From: Clostridia bacterium
GTDB lineage: Bacteria; Bacillota; Clostridia; Christensenellales; Borkfalkiaceae
Length of the DNA stretch: 53,053 bases
Assembly (NCBI GenBank): GCA_017467345.1
Contig: JAFTSI010000017.1
Coordinates: 1 to 53,053, forward strand
Direction of reading: 5' to 3'
In this document: positions 14,562-25,791 of the stretch, in pieces
Layout: each line of letters starts with the position of its first letter
Numbering within the stretch: the stretch's first letter is position 1
The notes under the pieces: model-generated
Seen by the model: the letters and a program-made list of their open reading frames with translations, nothing else
What the model was told of the DNA's origin: nothing
The model's database searches: none
Program-made: the position numbers and the translations under genes

Positions 14562-16523
14562 ATGGAAAAGAGAAAGTTTAAAATTCACTCTAAATACTTG
14601 CCAAAGGGCGACCAACCTGAAGCGATAGAAAAACTTGTTGAAGGCATTAATGATGGGCTTAGAACACAAGTTCTACTTGGCGTAACTGGTAGTGGCAAAA
14701 CCTTTACAATGGCAAATGTAATTGAGCGCGTGCAAAGGCCCGCGCTTGTTATCGCGCACAATAAAACGCTTGCGGCGCAACTTTGTAATGAGTTTAGAGA
14801 GTTCTTTCCAGAAAACCGTGTTGAGTTTTTCGTTTCTTATTACGATTACTATCAACCAGAGGCTTACATACCGTCAAGCGATACCTATATTGAAAAAGAC
14901 CTATCTATTAATGATGAAATAGATAAACTTCGCCACTCTGCAACCTGTTCGCTTGCAGAAAGAGAAGATACTATTGTAGTTGCGTCTGTTTCGTGTATAT
15001 ATGGTCTTGGCGCGCCCGAAGATTATTATAGGCTTGCCATAAGTTTAAGACCTAACGATAATTTAGAGCGAAACGAACTTATGCGAAAGTTGGTTTCCTT
15101 GCAATACGAAAGGCGCGATATAGACTTTTCGCGTTCATCATTTAGGGTGCGTGGCGATACGGTAGACATATTCCCGTCATCAAACACCGAAATAATAATT
15201 AGGGTAGAGTTTTTTGGCGATACCATTGATAGAGTTTGCGAAGTGGAGTTTGTTTCTGGTAGGGTTATAAGCGAATTAAAGCACGCAGTAATTTTCCCTG
15301 CAAGCCACTATGCCGTTGAGCACGAAAAACTATTAAAAGCAGTTTTAGCGATAGAGCGCGATAAAGAAGATGAAGTTAGGTTTTTTAACGAAAGTGGAAA
15401 ACTTATTGAAGCGCAACGCTTAAACCAGCGCACCGATTATGACCTTGAAATGATTAAGGAAATAGGCTTTTGCCGTGGCATAGAAAATTATAGTAGGTAT
15501 TTTGACGGCAGAAGTATAGGCGAACCACCCTTTACTTTGCTTGATTACTTTCCAAAAGATTTTATAACCTTTATTGATGAATCGCATATGACTATTCCAC
15601 AAATAGGCGCAATGTATAATGGCGATAGGTCAAGAAAGCAAAACCTTGTGGAATACGGTTTTAGGCTTAAATCGGCATTTGACAATAGACCCCTTACCTT
15701 TGATGAGTTTGATAAAAGAGTGGGGCAAATGGTTTGCGTTTCGGCAACCCCTGCAAAATATGAACTGTCAAACGCTGGGCAAGTGGTAGAGCAACTTATT
15801 CGCCCAACGGGGCTTATTGACCCTGAAATAACCGTTAAGCCCACCAAAAACCAAATTGATGATGTTTTAGTTGAAATAAATAAAGTGGTGGCAGATGGTG
15901 GCAGAGTTTTAATTACCACGCTCACCAAAAAAATGGCAGAAAGTTTAACCGAATACCTAAAAGAGCACGGTGTAAAGGTTAGATATATGCATAGCGATAT
16001 TGATACTATGGAGCGAATTGAAATAGTTTCGGCACTTCGTAGTGGTGAGTTTAATGTGCTTTGTGGTATTAACCTTTTAAGAGAGGGGTTAGACCTACCC
16101 GAAGTAAAACTTGTTATGATACTTGATGCCGATAAAGAAGGGTTTTTGCGTAGCGAAACTTCGCTTATTCAAACGATAGGTAGGGCGGCGCGAAACGCAG
16201 AGGGCAGAGTTATTATGTATGCCGATACCATAACAGGCAGTATGGATAGGGCTATAAAGGAAACTGAGCGTAGAAGAAAGGTGCAAGCAGAGTATAACGC
16301 AAAGCACGGAATCACACCTAAAACCATTGAAAAGGCTGTGGTTAATAGTTTAGAAATAACTAAAAAAGCCGATAGAACGAAAGATATTAAAAAGCAAGAT
16401 ATTCCTGAAGAGATAGAAAAACTAAAAGCACTTATGAAAATAGCGTCAAGTAACCTTGATTTTGAAAGGTGCATTGAAATACGCGACACTATTTCTAAAC
16501 TCAAAGCGAAAATGAGAAAGTAG
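14562..16523 (+). CDS. uvrB: UvrABC excision nuclease subunit B
   Basis: This is the 653-residue DNA-damage-verification helicase of nucleotide excision repair. Walker A is GVTGSGKT (residues 40-47). The damage-inserting beta-hairpin is rich in Tyr ([14 protein letters not shown], about 89-102). Helicase motifs include the DEAH-like FIDESH and the QTIGRAARN motif VI. The C-terminal UVR domain ([20 protein letters not shown]) contacts UvrC. Length is typical. The start is 1 nt after the upstream stop and uvrA begins 1 nt after its stop. Confidence 0.97.
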   Translation: MEKRKFKIHSKYLPKGDQPEAIEKLVEGINDGLRTQVLLGVTGSGKTFTMANVIERVQRPALVIAHNKTLAAQLCNEFREFFPENRVEFFVSYYDYYQPEAYIPSSDTYIEKDLSINDEIDKLRHSATCSLAEREDTIVVASVSCIYGLGAPEDYYRLAISLRPNDNLERNELMRKLVSLQYERRDIDFSRSSFRVRGDTVDIFPSSNTEIIIRVEFFGDTIDRVCEVEFVSGRVISELKHAVIFPASHYAVEHEKLLKAVLAIERDKEDEVRFFNESGKLIEAQRLNQRTDYDLEMIKEIGFCRGIENYSRYFDGRSIGEPPFTLLDYFPKDFITFIDESHMTIPQIGAMYNGDRSRKQNLVEYGFRLKSAFDNRPLTFDEFDKRVGQMVCVSATPAKYELSNAGQVVEQLIRPTGLIDPEITVKPTKNQIDDVLVEINKVVADGGRVLITTLTKKMAESLTEYLKEHGVKVRYMHSDIDTMERIEIVSALRSGEFNVLCGINLLREGLDLPEVKLVMILDADKEGFLRSETSLIQTIGRAARNAEGRVIMYADTITGSMDRAIKETERRRKVQAEYNAKHGITPKTIEKAVVNSLEITKKADRTKDIKKQDIPEEIEKLKALMKIASSNLDFERCIEIRDTISKLKAKMRK

Positions 16524-16524
16524 T

Positions 16525-19347
16525 ATGAAAGATTATTTAGTAATAAAGGGCGCAAGAGAAAACAACCTAAAAAACATTGATTTAACCGTGCCAAGAGATA
16601 AACTTGTTGTGTTTACAGGTCTTTCGGGTAGTGGAAAATCTACCCTTGCTTTTGACACTATTTATGCCGAAGGTCAACGCAGGTATGTGGAAAGTTTATC
16701 AAGTTATGCAAGGCTATTTTTAGGTCAAATGGAAAAGCCTGATGTAGACCTTATTGAAGGGTTATCGCCTGCAATATCAATTGACCAAAAAACCACATCA
16801 CATAACCCACGCTCAACTGTGGGCACGGTAACCGAAATATACGATTATTTTAGGTTATTTTTTGCGCGCGTTGGAACGCCACATTGCCCAAACTGTGGCA
16901 AAGAAATAAAACGCCAAACGGTTGATGATATCGTTGATAAAGTTTTATCGTATGAAAAAAACACTAAAATACTTATAAACGCGCCCGTAGTTCGTGGCAA
17001 AAAGGGCGAATATAAAAAGCAACTTGAAGGCTACAAAAAAAGTGGCTATTCAAGGGTTTCTATTGACGGCGCAGTTTACGACCTTAACGAAGAAATATCG
17101 CTTGATAAAAATATCAAGCATAACATAAGCGTAGTTGTTGATAGGCTTATAGTTAAAGAGGGCATTGAAAAAAGGCTTGCCGATAGCATTGAAGTTGCCC
17201 TAAAACTTGCCGAAGGGCTTGTGGTTATAGAAAAATTAGATGGCGAAAGCGAACTTTTTTCAACCAAGTTTTCTTGCCCTGATTGTGGGGTTAGCATTGA
17301 AGAAATTGAGCCAAGGCTATTTTCGTTTAATAATCCGTTCGGTGCTTGCCCAGAGTGTTCGGGGCTTGGTTTTAGAAACATTATTGATGAAAGCCTTGTT
17401 GTTAAAGACCCAAATAAGAGTATTCGCGAAGGCGCAATGACGGTTACTGGCTGGAACTTAGATAGTGGCAAAATGGCAGAAATGAACTTTAATTCACTAT
17501 CAAAGCATTACGGCTTTTCACTTGACACGCCTGTTAAAGATTTACCCAAAGATATTTATAATATGCTACTATACGGCAACGGTGGCGAAAAGATAGAAAT
17601 GGAATATAACACCAGAACTTTTAATGGCAGTTATATGAGCGCGTGGGAGGGCATAATCCCCAACCTTGAAAGGCGATATAGGGAAACTACAAGCGACTAT
17701 ACCAAAATGGAAATAGAACGCTATATGAAAGTTAAACCGTGCGAAAGTTGTGGTGGTAAAAGGCTTAACAAAAATGCTTTGGCAGTTTTGATAAACGGTA
17801 AGAATATTGCCGAACTTACCGATATGGATATTTTATCACTTTATGATTTTATTGAAAACTTATCGCTAAACAACACACAAACCCTTATTGCAGAGCCTAT
17901 TGTAAAAGAGATAAAAGCAAGGCTAAACTTCTTAATAAATGTAGGTCTTGGCTATTTAACACTATCGCGTAGCGCGTCAACATTATCTGGTGGCGAAGCG
18001 CAACGAATTAGGCTTGCAACTCAAATAGGTAGTGGGCTAACTGGTGTGCTATACATTTTAGATGAGCCAAGCATAGGCCTACACCAACGCGACAACGAAA
18101 AACTACTTGCCACACTAAAACGGTTGCGCGATTTAGGTAATACCTTAATTGTTGTAGAGCACGATGAAGACACAATGCGCAGTGCCGATTATATTGTTGA
18201 TATCGGTCCAAAAGCAGGCGTGCACGGTGGCGAAATAGTGGCGCAAGGTAGTGTTCAAGATATTATCAATGAACCGCGTTCAATTACTGGCGACTATTTA
18301 TCGGGCAGAAGAAAAATAGCCGTGCCAAAGGGCAGAACGCCAGTTGGCGATAAACTTTTAACGGTAAAAGGCGCGCGCCAAAACAACCTTAAAGATATAA
18401 CCGTTTCTTTCCCTGTGGGGCTGTTTACGGCAGTAACAGGTGTTTCGGGTAGCGGTAAAAGTTCACTTGTAAACGAAGTGCTTTTGCCTGCGCTTTCAAC
18501 TAAACTTATGCGCGCAAAAGCAATTGAAGGGGACTATGATGAAATAACAGGCACAGAGCATTTTGATAAGGTTATCGCTATTGACCAAGCGCCCATAGGC
18601 AAAACCCCAAGGAGCAACCCTGCAACATATACGGGCGTGTTTTCGCTTATTCGTGAATTGTTTGCTCAAACCCCCGACGCTAAAGAGCGTGGCTATAAAG
18701 CAGGAAGATTTTCTTTTAATGTTTCTGGTGGTAGGTGCGAACATTGTGAGGGTGATGGCATAATAAAAATTGAAATGCACTTCTTACCAGATATTTATGT
18801 GCCTTGCGAAGTTTGTAAGGGTAATCGCTATAACCGTGAAACCTTGCAAGTTAAGTATAAGGGCAAAAACATTGCCGAAGTGCTTGATATGACGGTTGAT
18901 GAAGCCTGCGAATTCTTTAAGCCTATAAACACTATCTATAACAAAATTAAAACATTGCAAGATGTTGGGCTTGGCTATATAAAACTTGGGCAAAGTTCAA
19001 CAACACTATCTGGTGGCGAAGCGCAACGCGTTAAACTTGCAACCGAACTCTCAAAGCGTTCAACGGGTAAAACTCTTTACATCTTAGATGAACCCACCAC
19101 AGGCCTACACTCTTATGATGTAGATAACCTTTGCAAAGTTCTTAAACGCTTGCAAGAGGGTGGCAATACCGTTATAGTTATTGAACATAATTTAGATGTA
19201 ATCAAAATTGCCGATTATATTATAGACCTTGGCCCAGAAGGTGGCTCTGGTGGTGGCACGGTGGTGGCAACAGGCACACCCGAACAACTTGCTTTAAACC
19301 CCCAAAGCGCAACTGGCAAGTTCTTAAAACCTTTGCTTGAAAAGTAA
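16525..19347 (+). CDS. uvrA: UvrABC excision nuclease subunit A
   Basis: This 940-residue ABC-type damage sensor has two ATPase halves. Walker A motifs are GLSGSGKST (32-40) and GVSGSGKSS (639-647). ABC signatures are TLSGGEAQR in both halves. Zinc-binding Cys pairs include CPDC/CPEC in the insertion domain and the functionally important CEHC...CEVC zinc finger in the second half. It loads UvrB at lesions. It is directly linked to uvrB in one operon and is followed by a terminator. Confidence 0.97.
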   Translation: MKDYLVIKGARENNLKNIDLTVPRDKLVVFTGLSGSGKSTLAFDTIYAEGQRRYVESLSSYARLFLGQMEKPDVDLIEGLSPAISIDQKTTSHNPRSTVGTVTEIYDYFRLFFARVGTPHCPNCGKEIKRQTVDDIVDKVLSYEKNTKILINAPVVRGKKGEYKKQLEGYKKSGYSRVSIDGAVYDLNEEISLDKNIKHNISVVVDRLIVKEGIEKRLADSIEVALKLAEGLVVIEKLDGESELFSTKFSCPDCGVSIEEIEPRLFSFNNPFGACPECSGLGFRNIIDESLVVKDPNKSIREGAMTVTGWNLDSGKMAEMNFNSLSKHYGFSLDTPVKDLPKDIYNMLLYGNGGEKIEMEYNTRTFNGSYMSAWEGIIPNLERRYRETTSDYTKMEIERYMKVKPCESCGGKRLNKNALAVLINGKNIAELTDMDILSLYDFIENLSLNNTQTLIAEPIVKEIKARLNFLINVGLGYLTLSRSASTLSGGEAQRIRLATQIGSGLTGVLYILDEPSIGLHQRDNEKLLATLKRLRDLGNTLIVVEHDEDTMRSADYIVDIGPKAGVHGGEIVAQGSVQDIINEPRSITGDYLSGRRKIAVPKGRTPVGDKLLTVKGARQNNLKDITVSFPVGLFTAVTGVSGSGKSSLVNEVLLPALSTKLMRAKAIEGDYDEITGTEHFDKVIAIDQAPIGKTPRSNPATYTGVFSLIRELFAQTPDAKERGYKAGRFSFNVSGGRCEHCEGDGIIKIEMHFLPDIYVPCEVCKGNRYNRETLQVKYKGKNIAEVLDMTVDEACEFFKPINTIYNKIKTLQDVGLGYIKLGQSSTTLSGGEAQRVKLATELSKRSTGKTLYILDEPTTGLHSYDVDNLCKVLKRLQEGGNTVIVIEHNLDVIKIADYIIDLGPEGGSGGGTVVATGTPEQLALNPQSATGKFLKPLLEK

Positions 19348-19357
19348 AATAGAATAT

Positions 19358-19391
19358 AAATTAGCCAAGATTTCTTGGCTAATTTTTTTAT
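19358..19391 (+). terminator. Terminator after uvrA
   Basis: The stem AAATTAGCCAAGA / TCTTGGCTAATTT is followed by T residues. The stretch from here to 19516 is AT-rich with no gene or clear promoter seen. Confidence 0.85.
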
Positions 19392-19516
19392 GGTAAAAAC
19401 AAAAAAATGCTTATTATATAAATATTTAAATAAAATTATAATTTTAAAAAAGGGTTTTTGGGGGATTTGGTGGTATAAATAAATGTAGAAATAATTTTAA
19501 GAACGGAAAAACTATT

Positions 19517-20512
19517 ATGAAAGAAAGAACTATTGAAAAAGAAAACGCCTTTTTATCGCCCTATGCATTTAAATCGGCAAACACCGTGGGCAGAAAAACG
19601 GCAGAAGAGCCTTGCCCTATGCGCACGGAGTTTCAACGCGATAGGGATAGGATTATTCACTCTAAATCGTTCCGTTTCTTAAAGAATAAAACCCAAGTGT
19701 TTTTTGCGCCTGACGGAGATAGGTTTAGAACAAGGCTTACCCACACCTTAACCGTTAGCCAAATTGCGCGTAGTATTGCAAGAACACTTGCCTTAAACGA
19801 AGATTTAACTGAAGCAATCGCTTTAGGGCACGACCTTGGGCATACGCCATTTGGTCATTCGGGCGAGCGTATGCTTAACAAACTTAACCCTAACGGATTT
19901 AAGCATAATATTCAATCGGGCAGGGTGGTAGAGTTTTTAGAGCGCGACGGATTAGGGTTAAACTTAACGCGCGAAGTGGTTGATGGAATAGTAAACCATA
20001 AAAGTGATTTATGCCCAAAAACATTAGAAGGGAAAGCAGTTTCTATTGCCGATAGAATTGCCTACATTAACCACGACATTGATGATGCGTTAGAGAGTGG
20101 GTTTATATTGCCAAGCGATTTGCCTAAAGAAGTAATAAACGAACTTGGCGATAGTTCAAGCAAGCGCATAAACAAAATGATTGATTCTATTAGGTTAGAG
20201 AGCGAAGGCAAAAACAAGGTAGAAATGCAAGTAGGGGTAAAAGAAGCAACCGAAGAACTACGCGCATTTATGTTTGAAAAGGTTTATAAGTCGGCGCGAA
20301 TAATAAGGGCAGAACAAAAGAGCGAAAGGATGATGGAATCGCTTTACGAATACTTCAAGAAAAATAGTAATGAATTACCTTTATTTTATCGTGCAATTAT
20401 AGAAAAAGATGGAATTGACACGGCTATATGCGATTACATATCAAGTATGAGCGATTCGGTGGCAGTTAAAGTGTTTGAGGGTATTTACATACCAGAGGCT
20501 TGGGAGTTGTAG
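19517..20512 (+). CDS. dgt: Deoxyguanosinetriphosphate triphosphohydrolase-like HD protein
   Basis: This 331-residue HD-domain phosphohydrolase is of the dGTPase family, which cleaves dNTPs to nucleoside and tripolyphosphate. Metal ligands are recognisable: H76 (RLTHTLTV), H105-D106 (GHDLGHTPFGH) and the distal D in ADRIAYINHDIDDA. The N-terminal FQRDRDRIIHSKSFRFLKNKTQVF block is typical. Length fits the shorter Gram-positive type. It lies directly upstream of dnaG (1 nt gap), a common arrangement in clostridia. Confidence 0.93.
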   Translation: MKERTIEKENAFLSPYAFKSANTVGRKTAEEPCPMRTEFQRDRDRIIHSKSFRFLKNKTQVFFAPDGDRFRTRLTHTLTVSQIARSIARTLALNEDLTEAIALGHDLGHTPFGHSGERMLNKLNPNGFKHNIQSGRVVEFLERDGLGLNLTREVVDGIVNHKSDLCPKTLEGKAVSIADRIAYINHDIDDALESGFILPSDLPKEVINELGDSSSKRINKMIDSIRLESEGKNKVEMQVGVKEATEELRAFMFEKVYKSARIIRAEQKSERMMESLYEYFKKNSNELPLFYRAIIEKDGIDTAICDYISSMSDSVAVKVFEGIYIPEAWEL

Positions 20513-20513
20513 T

Positions 20514-22301
20514 ATGAAAGGGTTTGATTCAAGATTTATTGATGAATTAAAGAGTAAAAACGACCTTGTTTCCGTTGCCGAAAAGTATATGCGTTTAGAA
20601 CAGCGCGGTGGCAATTTTTGGGGGTGTTGTCCTTTTCACCACGAAAAAACACCAAGTTTTACCATAAACTCAATGAAACAGTTTTACTACTGTTTTGGTT
20701 GCCACAAGTCTGGTGATGTAATAAGTTTCATAATGGAAATGGAATCGCTTGATTTTAATGATGCAGTTAAGTTTTTGGCAGAGCGCGTGCATATGCCACT
20801 TCCCGAAATTAAAATTGACGACGAAAAGATAAAAGAACAAAAACGCAAAAAGGAAAGGTCGCTTGCATTACTTCGCGACACGGCGCTATTTTATGTGAAC
20901 AATCTTCGTTCAAGTGATGCCGATAAGCACTACGAATATATGGTTAAGCGCGGGCTTGATAAAGATGGCGTTACCAAGTTTGGCGTAGGCGCGTCGCTTG
21001 ACTTTAATACCTTGCCTAAATATTTATTAAGCAAGGGCTACACCGAAGAAGAAATGATTAGTTCTGGCGCAGTAGGTAAAAGTAAGTCGGGCAGTTTATA
21101 TGATGAACTTGGTGGTAGGCTTATAATTCCTATCATTAACCAGTTTGGGCAAGTGGTTGCGTTTGGTGGTAGGCTTTTAGAAAAGGCAGACTTTGCTAAA
21201 TACAAAAACACGCGTGAAACAAGTGTGTTTTCAAAGAGCAAAACGCTATACAACCTTGTAAATGTAAAAAAACTCAAAAATGAAAAAGGGTTAGACGGCA
21301 TTATCATAGTAGAAGGATATATGGACACCATATCCCTTGTTCAAGCAGGCTTTGAAAATGTTGTTGCGTCAATGGGCACTTCGCTAACCAAAGACCAAGC
21401 GCGAATTTTAAAGCGCTACACCGAAAAGGTATACATAAGTTATGACGGGGATTTTGCAGGGCAAAAGGCCGCAATCCGTGGATTAGAAATACTTAAAGAA
21501 GAAGGGCTGGAAGTTAAGGTAGTATCTTTGCCTGACGGGTTAGACCCTGATGATGTTATTAAAAAGTTTGGAGCAAGTGGCTATAAAGATTTGCTTATAA
21601 ACGCAATGCCACTTATAGACTTTAAACTTGATATTATAAAAAAGACTTTTGACTTAAAGTCGGTTGACGGCAGAAGAAAGTATGTAACAAGCGCGCTTAA
21701 AGTTATTAAAGAAAGCGAATCGCCTGCCGAACAAGAAGACCTTTTAATGACGGTTAGAAAGGAAACGGGCTACACATTAGAGGCGCTTAAACGCGAACTA
21801 TACGGTATAGAAGTTGCTAAGCCCATAGTAAACACCGAAATTACAAAAGGGTTCAAAGAAGCCGGCGAAGACAAGGCTATAGTTGCTGCAAGGTTTATAC
21901 TTTCATCATATTTAGATGCAAAGCCCTATGCTTTAGAAACCGATTTAGAAAGCGTAGAATTTACATTGCCTGCACATAATACCGTTAAAGAATATTTGCT
22001 TGATAAAAAGAAAAAGGGTGAACCCCCGCGCTTTAATGATGTGTTTGAACTGCTTGGTGATGAAGATGATGAAGAAAAATCTAAACTTGCGCAAATGGAC
22101 GAAAGTGTTGCGATTGACTCTATGTTTGATAGGGCAAAGTATTTTGCAGACTGTTTAAAAACGCTTAAATCTGCCGTTATAGACAAAGATATTGAAAGGG
22201 TTAAAGCATTACTGCAATTAGAAACGGAAACGGAAAAGCGCAGGCTTTACACCAAGGAACTTAGCGAACTCTTAATTAAGAAAAACAAGATTAACAAATA
22301 A
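20514..22301 (+). CDS. dnaG: DNA primase DnaG
   Basis: This 595-residue primase makes RNA primers for replication. The N-terminal CHC2 zinc domain has C39-P-F-H42 and C60-F-G-C63. The TOPRIM catalytic core has E267 in [10 protein letters not shown] and D311-G-D313 in ISYDGDFAG. The C-terminal helicase-binding part is diverged, as usual. Start 20514 lies 1 nt after the dgt stop; an in-frame upstream start overlapping dgt would add 13 atypical residues. It is followed by rpoD as in the macromolecular synthesis operon. Confidence 0.96.
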   Translation: MKGFDSRFIDELKSKNDLVSVAEKYMRLEQRGGNFWGCCPFHHEKTPSFTINSMKQFYYCFGCHKSGDVISFIMEMESLDFNDAVKFLAERVHMPLPEIKIDDEKIKEQKRKKERSLALLRDTALFYVNNLRSSDADKHYEYMVKRGLDKDGVTKFGVGASLDFNTLPKYLLSKGYTEEEMISSGAVGKSKSGSLYDELGGRLIIPIINQFGQVVAFGGRLLEKADFAKYKNTRETSVFSKSKTLYNLVNVKKLKNEKGLDGIIIVEGYMDTISLVQAGFENVVASMGTSLTKDQARILKRYTEKVYISYDGDFAGQKAAIRGLEILKEEGLEVKVVSLPDGLDPDDVIKKFGASGYKDLLINAMPLIDFKLDIIKKTFDLKSVDGRRKYVTSALKVIKESESPAEQEDLLMTVRKETGYTLEALKRELYGIEVAKPIVNTEITKGFKEAGEDKAIVAARFILSSYLDAKPYALETDLESVEFTLPAHNTVKEYLLDKKKKGEPPRFNDVFELLGDEDDEEKSKLAQMDESVAIDSMFDRAKYFADCLKTLKSAVIDKDIERVKALLQLETETEKRRLYTKELSELLIKKNKINK

Positions 22302-22320
22302 TTACGCATAGCGTAAGGAG
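22302..22320 (+). promoter_or_regulatory. Short hairpin abutting the rpoD ribosome binding site
   Basis: TTACGC (22302-22307) and GCGTAA (22311-22316) can pair across an ATA loop. GGAG follows at 22317-22320, directly beside the stem. It starts at the last base of the dnaG stop and could tune rpoD translation; this is inferred. Confidence 0.5.
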
Positions 22321-22327
22321 AAAAAAG

Positions 22328-23443
22328 ATGGAAGAAAAGAATTTGGAAATCAATCAACAAGAAGGTAATCCCCAAGAAAAAACTCCCGAACAAGAACGCC
22401 TTGAAAAACTTAACGAAGTTGTTCAAGACATTATCATTGAGTATAAAAAACGCGGGTCAATTACTACTGATGCGCTTTACGACAAACTTGAAAAATACGA
22501 AGCAAGCCCAATGGAACTTGAAGAGATTTACAAGACCTTTGATGACGCAGGTATTCAAATCGTAAATGAGTTTGAACACAACAAGGAACTCTATGACCAA
22601 CTCTTAAAAGAAGTTAGTATGGACGACCCTGTTAAGATGTATCTTAAAGATATCGGTAAAGTTCCACTTCTTCAACCCCAAGAAGAAACCGAACTTGCAA
22701 AGCGTATGATGGAAGGCGACGAAACTGCAAGGAAACTTTTAAGCGAAGCAAACCTTCGTTTAGTTGTTTCTATCGCTAAAAGGTATATGGGCCGTGGTAT
22801 GCAATTCTTGGACCTTATCCAAGAAGGCAATATAGGTTTAATGAAAGCCGTTGAAAAGTTTGATTATCAAAAGGGCTTTAAGTTCTCAACCTACGCTACT
22901 TGGTGGGTTAGACAGGCTATTACCCGTGCTATTGCCGACCAAGCAAGAACTATTCGTATACCTGTGCATATGGTTGAAACTATCAACAAACAAATTCGTA
23001 TTTCAAGAAAACTTTTACAAGAATTAGGCAGAGAGCCCACCCCAGAAGAAATTGCTGTGGAAATGGGTGTTAGTGAAGAGCGTGTTCGTGAAATCCAAAA
23101 GATTGCTCAAGACCCTGTTTCACTTGAAACGCCTATCGGCGAAGAAGAAGATAGCCACCTTTCAGACTTCATTGAAGATGAAGGTAGCGCAGCCCCTGCC
23201 GAAGCCGTTAACCAAACTATTCTCAAAGAACAACTTACTGCCGTGCTTAACTCATTAACGCCCCGTGAAGAAAAGGTGTTAAGGCTTCGTTACGGCCTTG
23301 ATGATGGCAGACCAAGGACCTTGGAAGAAGTGGGCAGAGAGTTTAATGTTACCCGTGAGCGTATTCGTCAAATTGAAGCCAAGGCGCTTAGAAAACTTCG
23401 CCACCCAAGTAGGAACAAGTTCTTAAAGGATTTTATTGACTAA
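22328..23443 (+). CDS. rpoD: Primary sigma factor RpoD (sigma-A)
   Basis: This 371-residue housekeeping sigma factor has a region 1.1-like helical N-terminus (residues about 28-85), region 1.2 ([20 protein letters not shown]), region 2 with the -10 recognition and core-binding block ([20 protein letters not shown]), region 3, and region 4 with the -35 recognition HTH ([19 protein letters not shown]). Length is typical of Gram-positive SigA. Many promoters in this window match the sigma-A consensus. Its last base overlaps the trmK start. Confidence 0.98.
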   Translation: MEEKNLEINQQEGNPQEKTPEQERLEKLNEVVQDIIIEYKKRGSITTDALYDKLEKYEASPMELEEIYKTFDDAGIQIVNEFEHNKELYDQLLKEVSMDDPVKMYLKDIGKVPLLQPQEETELAKRMMEGDETARKLLSEANLRLVVSIAKRYMGRGMQFLDLIQEGNIGLMKAVEKFDYQKGFKFSTYATWWVRQAITRAIADQARTIRIPVHMVETINKQIRISRKLLQELGREPTPEEIAVEMGVSEERVREIQKIAQDPVSLETPIGEEEDSHLSDFIEDEGSAAPAEAVNQTILKEQLTAVLNSLTPREEKVLRLRYGLDDGRPRTLEEVGREFNVTRERIRQIEAKALRKLRHPSRNKFLKDFID

Positions 23444-24081
23444 TGACTGATAGGCTAAATAATATTTTTCGCGAACTATCTAATTGCAAGGTGTTTGCCG
23501 ATATCGGTTGCGACCACGGTTATATTGCAAAAGAGATGGTAGAGCGAAAAAAGTGCGATTTGGCGATTATTGCCGATATTAGCGCGCCCTGCTTAAAAAA
23601 AGCAGAAGAACTGCTTTCGGAACACATTAAAAGTGGGAAAGTAAAATCTGTTGTAAGCGACGGGTTTGATAAGATTAAGGGTTGCGATTTAGCGCTAATT
23701 GCAGGTATGGGTGGAGAAGAAATTATATCTATACTCGCTAAGAGCGCATTTTTGCCAGATAAACTTGTTTTGCAACCTATGAAAAACACCGATAAGGTAA
23801 GGGTAGAAGTAGTTAAAATAGGCTATAAGATAGAAAAGGACTTTACCTTTAAAAGCGGTGGAAAGTTTTACGATATTATAGTGCTTTCGCTTGGCGAAGA
23901 CCACTTGACAGAGCGCGAAATTATGTTTGGTAGAACAAACATAAAGGAACTACCTGTGGCTTTTGTTGAGAAGATGCAGTTAGAAAAAAAGAAAGCCGAA
24001 AACTTTTTAAAAATGACTATGCCAGATAAGAAGAAACTTGAACTTTCTGCTTATTTAGAAATGGTAAACGATTATGTATAA
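23443..24081 (+). CDS. trmK: tRNA (adenine22-N1)-methyltransferase TrmK
   Basis: This 212-residue Rossmann-fold methyltransferase modifies N1 of A22 in tRNA. The SAM motif is FADIGCDHGYIAKE (about residues 18-31), with ADIS as the acidic loop and GMGGEEII and LQPMKN as later motifs characteristic of the TrmK family. It is translationally coupled on both sides: it overlaps rpoD by one base and the Nif3-like gene by 8 nt. This rpoD-trmK-nif3 order is conserved in Bacillota. Confidence 0.92.
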   Translation: MTDRLNNIFRELSNCKVFADIGCDHGYIAKEMVERKKCDLAIIADISAPCLKKAEELLSEHIKSGKVKSVVSDGFDKIKGCDLALIAGMGGEEIISILAKSAFLPDKLVLQPMKNTDKVRVEVVKIGYKIEKDFTFKSGGKFYDIIVLSLGEDHLTEREIMFGRTNIKELPVAFVEKMQLEKKKAENFLKMTMPDKKKLELSAYLEMVNDYV

Positions 24082-24865
24082 TTTAACTGATTTTTACGCG
24101 ATTTTAAACGATATAGCGCCCATTGAATTATCACTTAAAAGCATAGAAAAAGGCGAGTATGATAATAGTGGTATTTTAGTTAAACAAACCGAAAAGGTTA
24201 ATAAAGCGCTATTTTGTTTAGACTTAACTGAAAGCGCTGTGAATAGGGCTGTAAGGCTTAAATGTGATACCATTGTAACCCATCACCCTGCAATATATAC
24301 CCCTGTAAAAAGTTTAGATATAGGTGGCGAAAACAAGGCGCTACTTAAAGCGATAAGTAAGGGGCTAAACATAATTTCAATGCATCTAAACCTTGACTTT
24401 GCTACCTGTGGTATTGATGCTAATTTGGCAAAAACTTTGGGCGCAAAAAGTTATAAGATTTTAGATTATGTTGTAGATGGATTTGGCTATGGTAGAGAGT
24501 TTTCTATACAAGAAACTACACGTTCTAACTATGCTAATTTTGTTAAAAATGCGCTTAAAACTAAAAAGGTTATTGCCTATGGCAATAAAAATACTAAAAT
24601 TAAGAGTGTGGCGTCTTTTTGCGGGGCAGGAAGTCCAGTTGCGCTTAAAATGGTGAAAGGTGGTTTAACTAATGCCGATTTAATAGTTAGCGCAGATATT
24701 CCACACCATATTCTATTAGAACTTTTAGAACTAAACAAATGCGTTTTAGTATTAACTCATTACTCTGCCGAAATAGTAGGATTTAAGGATTTTGCTAATC
24801 AAGTAAAAGAAAGAGTTAAAGGTGGAGTGGAAATAATTTATTTTGAAGATAAGAGATTTATGTAA
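24074..24865 (+). CDS. Nif3-like dinuclear metal-binding protein
   Basis: This 263-residue protein of the Nif3/YqfO (GTP cyclohydrolase 1 type 2 homologue) family lacks the large insertion domain found in longer members. Metal-binding blocks are DTIVTHHPAIY (His pair), HLNLDFATCGIDANLA and, near the end, LTHYSAEI. Enzymatic role in the family is unsettled despite the name. Located with trmK as in most Bacillota. Confidence 0.88.
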   Translation: MYNLTDFYAILNDIAPIELSLKSIEKGEYDNSGILVKQTEKVNKALFCLDLTESAVNRAVRLKCDTIVTHHPAIYTPVKSLDIGGENKALLKAISKGLNIISMHLNLDFATCGIDANLAKTLGAKSYKILDYVVDGFGYGREFSIQETTRSNYANFVKNALKTKKVIAYGNKNTKIKSVASFCGAGSPVALKMVKGGLTNADLIVSADIPHHILLELLELNKCVLVLTHYSAEIVGFKDFANQVKERVKGGVEIIYFEDKRFM

Positions 24866-24880
24866 AGGAGAAAACCTATT

Positions 24881-25582
24881 ATGATAAACAAATTACTTGC
24901 GTATCAAGAAATTGACGGAAAGAAGAGAGAGATTGAAGTAACTCTTGCTAAAAGCGATTGCCGTAGGAAGATGGTAGAAGCAAAAAAATATCTTGAAACG
25001 GTTGAAGAAAAACTTGCAAAACTTGAACAACGCGCAGGCGAACTTACTGCCGTGTTTGAAAATGCAGTTGCGCTACAAAAGAAACTTGCCTTAGAAGCGC
25101 AAGACTTTTCGCACGCAATTGATAGTTTAGAAGATGAAACGGGCGCAAACTTCTTGGTTAAAAAGGTTGATGAATTATCGGCAAAAATCAAGGCAGTTGA
25201 TGATGAAATTGTTAAAGTGGAAAACGAAATCAAAGCCGTGTTGCAAGACTATGCTAAAATTAGAACGCTTACTGCAAAGGCTAAAACTCAATTTAGCGAA
25301 AATAAAGAAGAATATGCTAAACTTAAAGAGTCGGTTAAAGGCGATTTAGAAAGCATTGATAGTGAACTTGAAAAGATGGGCAAGGAAATAGATGCCGAAC
25401 TATTAGAACTTTACAACAAAAAAAGAAAGGAAATGTATCCTGTATTATACGCCGTTCGCGACGGATATTGTGGGTATGAACGCTGTAATATGGAATTACC
25501 TATGAACACTATAGGCGAATTAAATAGTGGCAAGGTGGTTGAGTGTGGAAACTGTGGAAAACTGCTTTTCGTAAAGAAATAA
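24881..25582 (+). CDS. Coiled-coil protein with C4-type zinc ribbon
   Basis: This 233-residue protein of the bacterial C4-type zinc-ribbon (DUF164-like) family has a long antiparallel coiled coil across residues 10-185 and a C-terminal zinc ribbon with CGYERCNMELP and VVECGNCGKLLFV. AAAGGAG is its ribosome binding site. Family members occur beside nif3-like genes in clostridia; a nucleic-acid or ribosome-related role has been suggested but is not established. Confidence 0.85.
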   Translation: MINKLLAYQEIDGKKREIEVTLAKSDCRRKMVEAKKYLETVEEKLAKLEQRAGELTAVFENAVALQKKLALEAQDFSHAIDSLEDETGANFLVKKVDELSAKIKAVDDEIVKVENEIKAVLQDYAKIRTLTAKAKTQFSENKEEYAKLKESVKGDLESIDSELEKMGKEIDAELLELYNKKRKEMYPVLYAVRDGYCGYERCNMELPMNTIGELNSGKVVECGNCGKLLFVKK

Positions 25583-25611
25583 TGGTTTTTAGATTTTAGG
25601 TTTTAGAGTTT

Positions 25612-25648
25612 AAGAGCAAGCAAAATATTTGCTTGCTCTTTTTTTTAT
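25612..25648 (+). terminator. Terminator ending the dgt-dnaG-rpoD operon
   Basis: The 13-bp stem AAGAGCAAGCAAA / TTTGCTTGCTCTT has a 3-nt loop and is followed by a T run. Confidence 0.88.
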
Positions 25649-25721
25649 TTAATTTTACTTATTTTTCGCGCGTGTGTTTTTAAATTAACTTATATTATTT
25701 AAAAAATATTGCGTAAATGGA

Positions 25722-25750
25722 TTGAAAAAGGCAAGGCTTTTTGGTATAAT
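25722..25750 (+). promoter_or_regulatory. Sigma-A promoter of the ftsK-rimO-pgsA-cinA-recA operon
   Basis: TTGAAA (25722-25727), 17-bp spacer, TATAAT (25745-25750). Confidence 0.8.
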
Positions 25751-25791
25751 TATAAAGAATAATTATCTACTAAAAACGGAAGGGTGTTATT

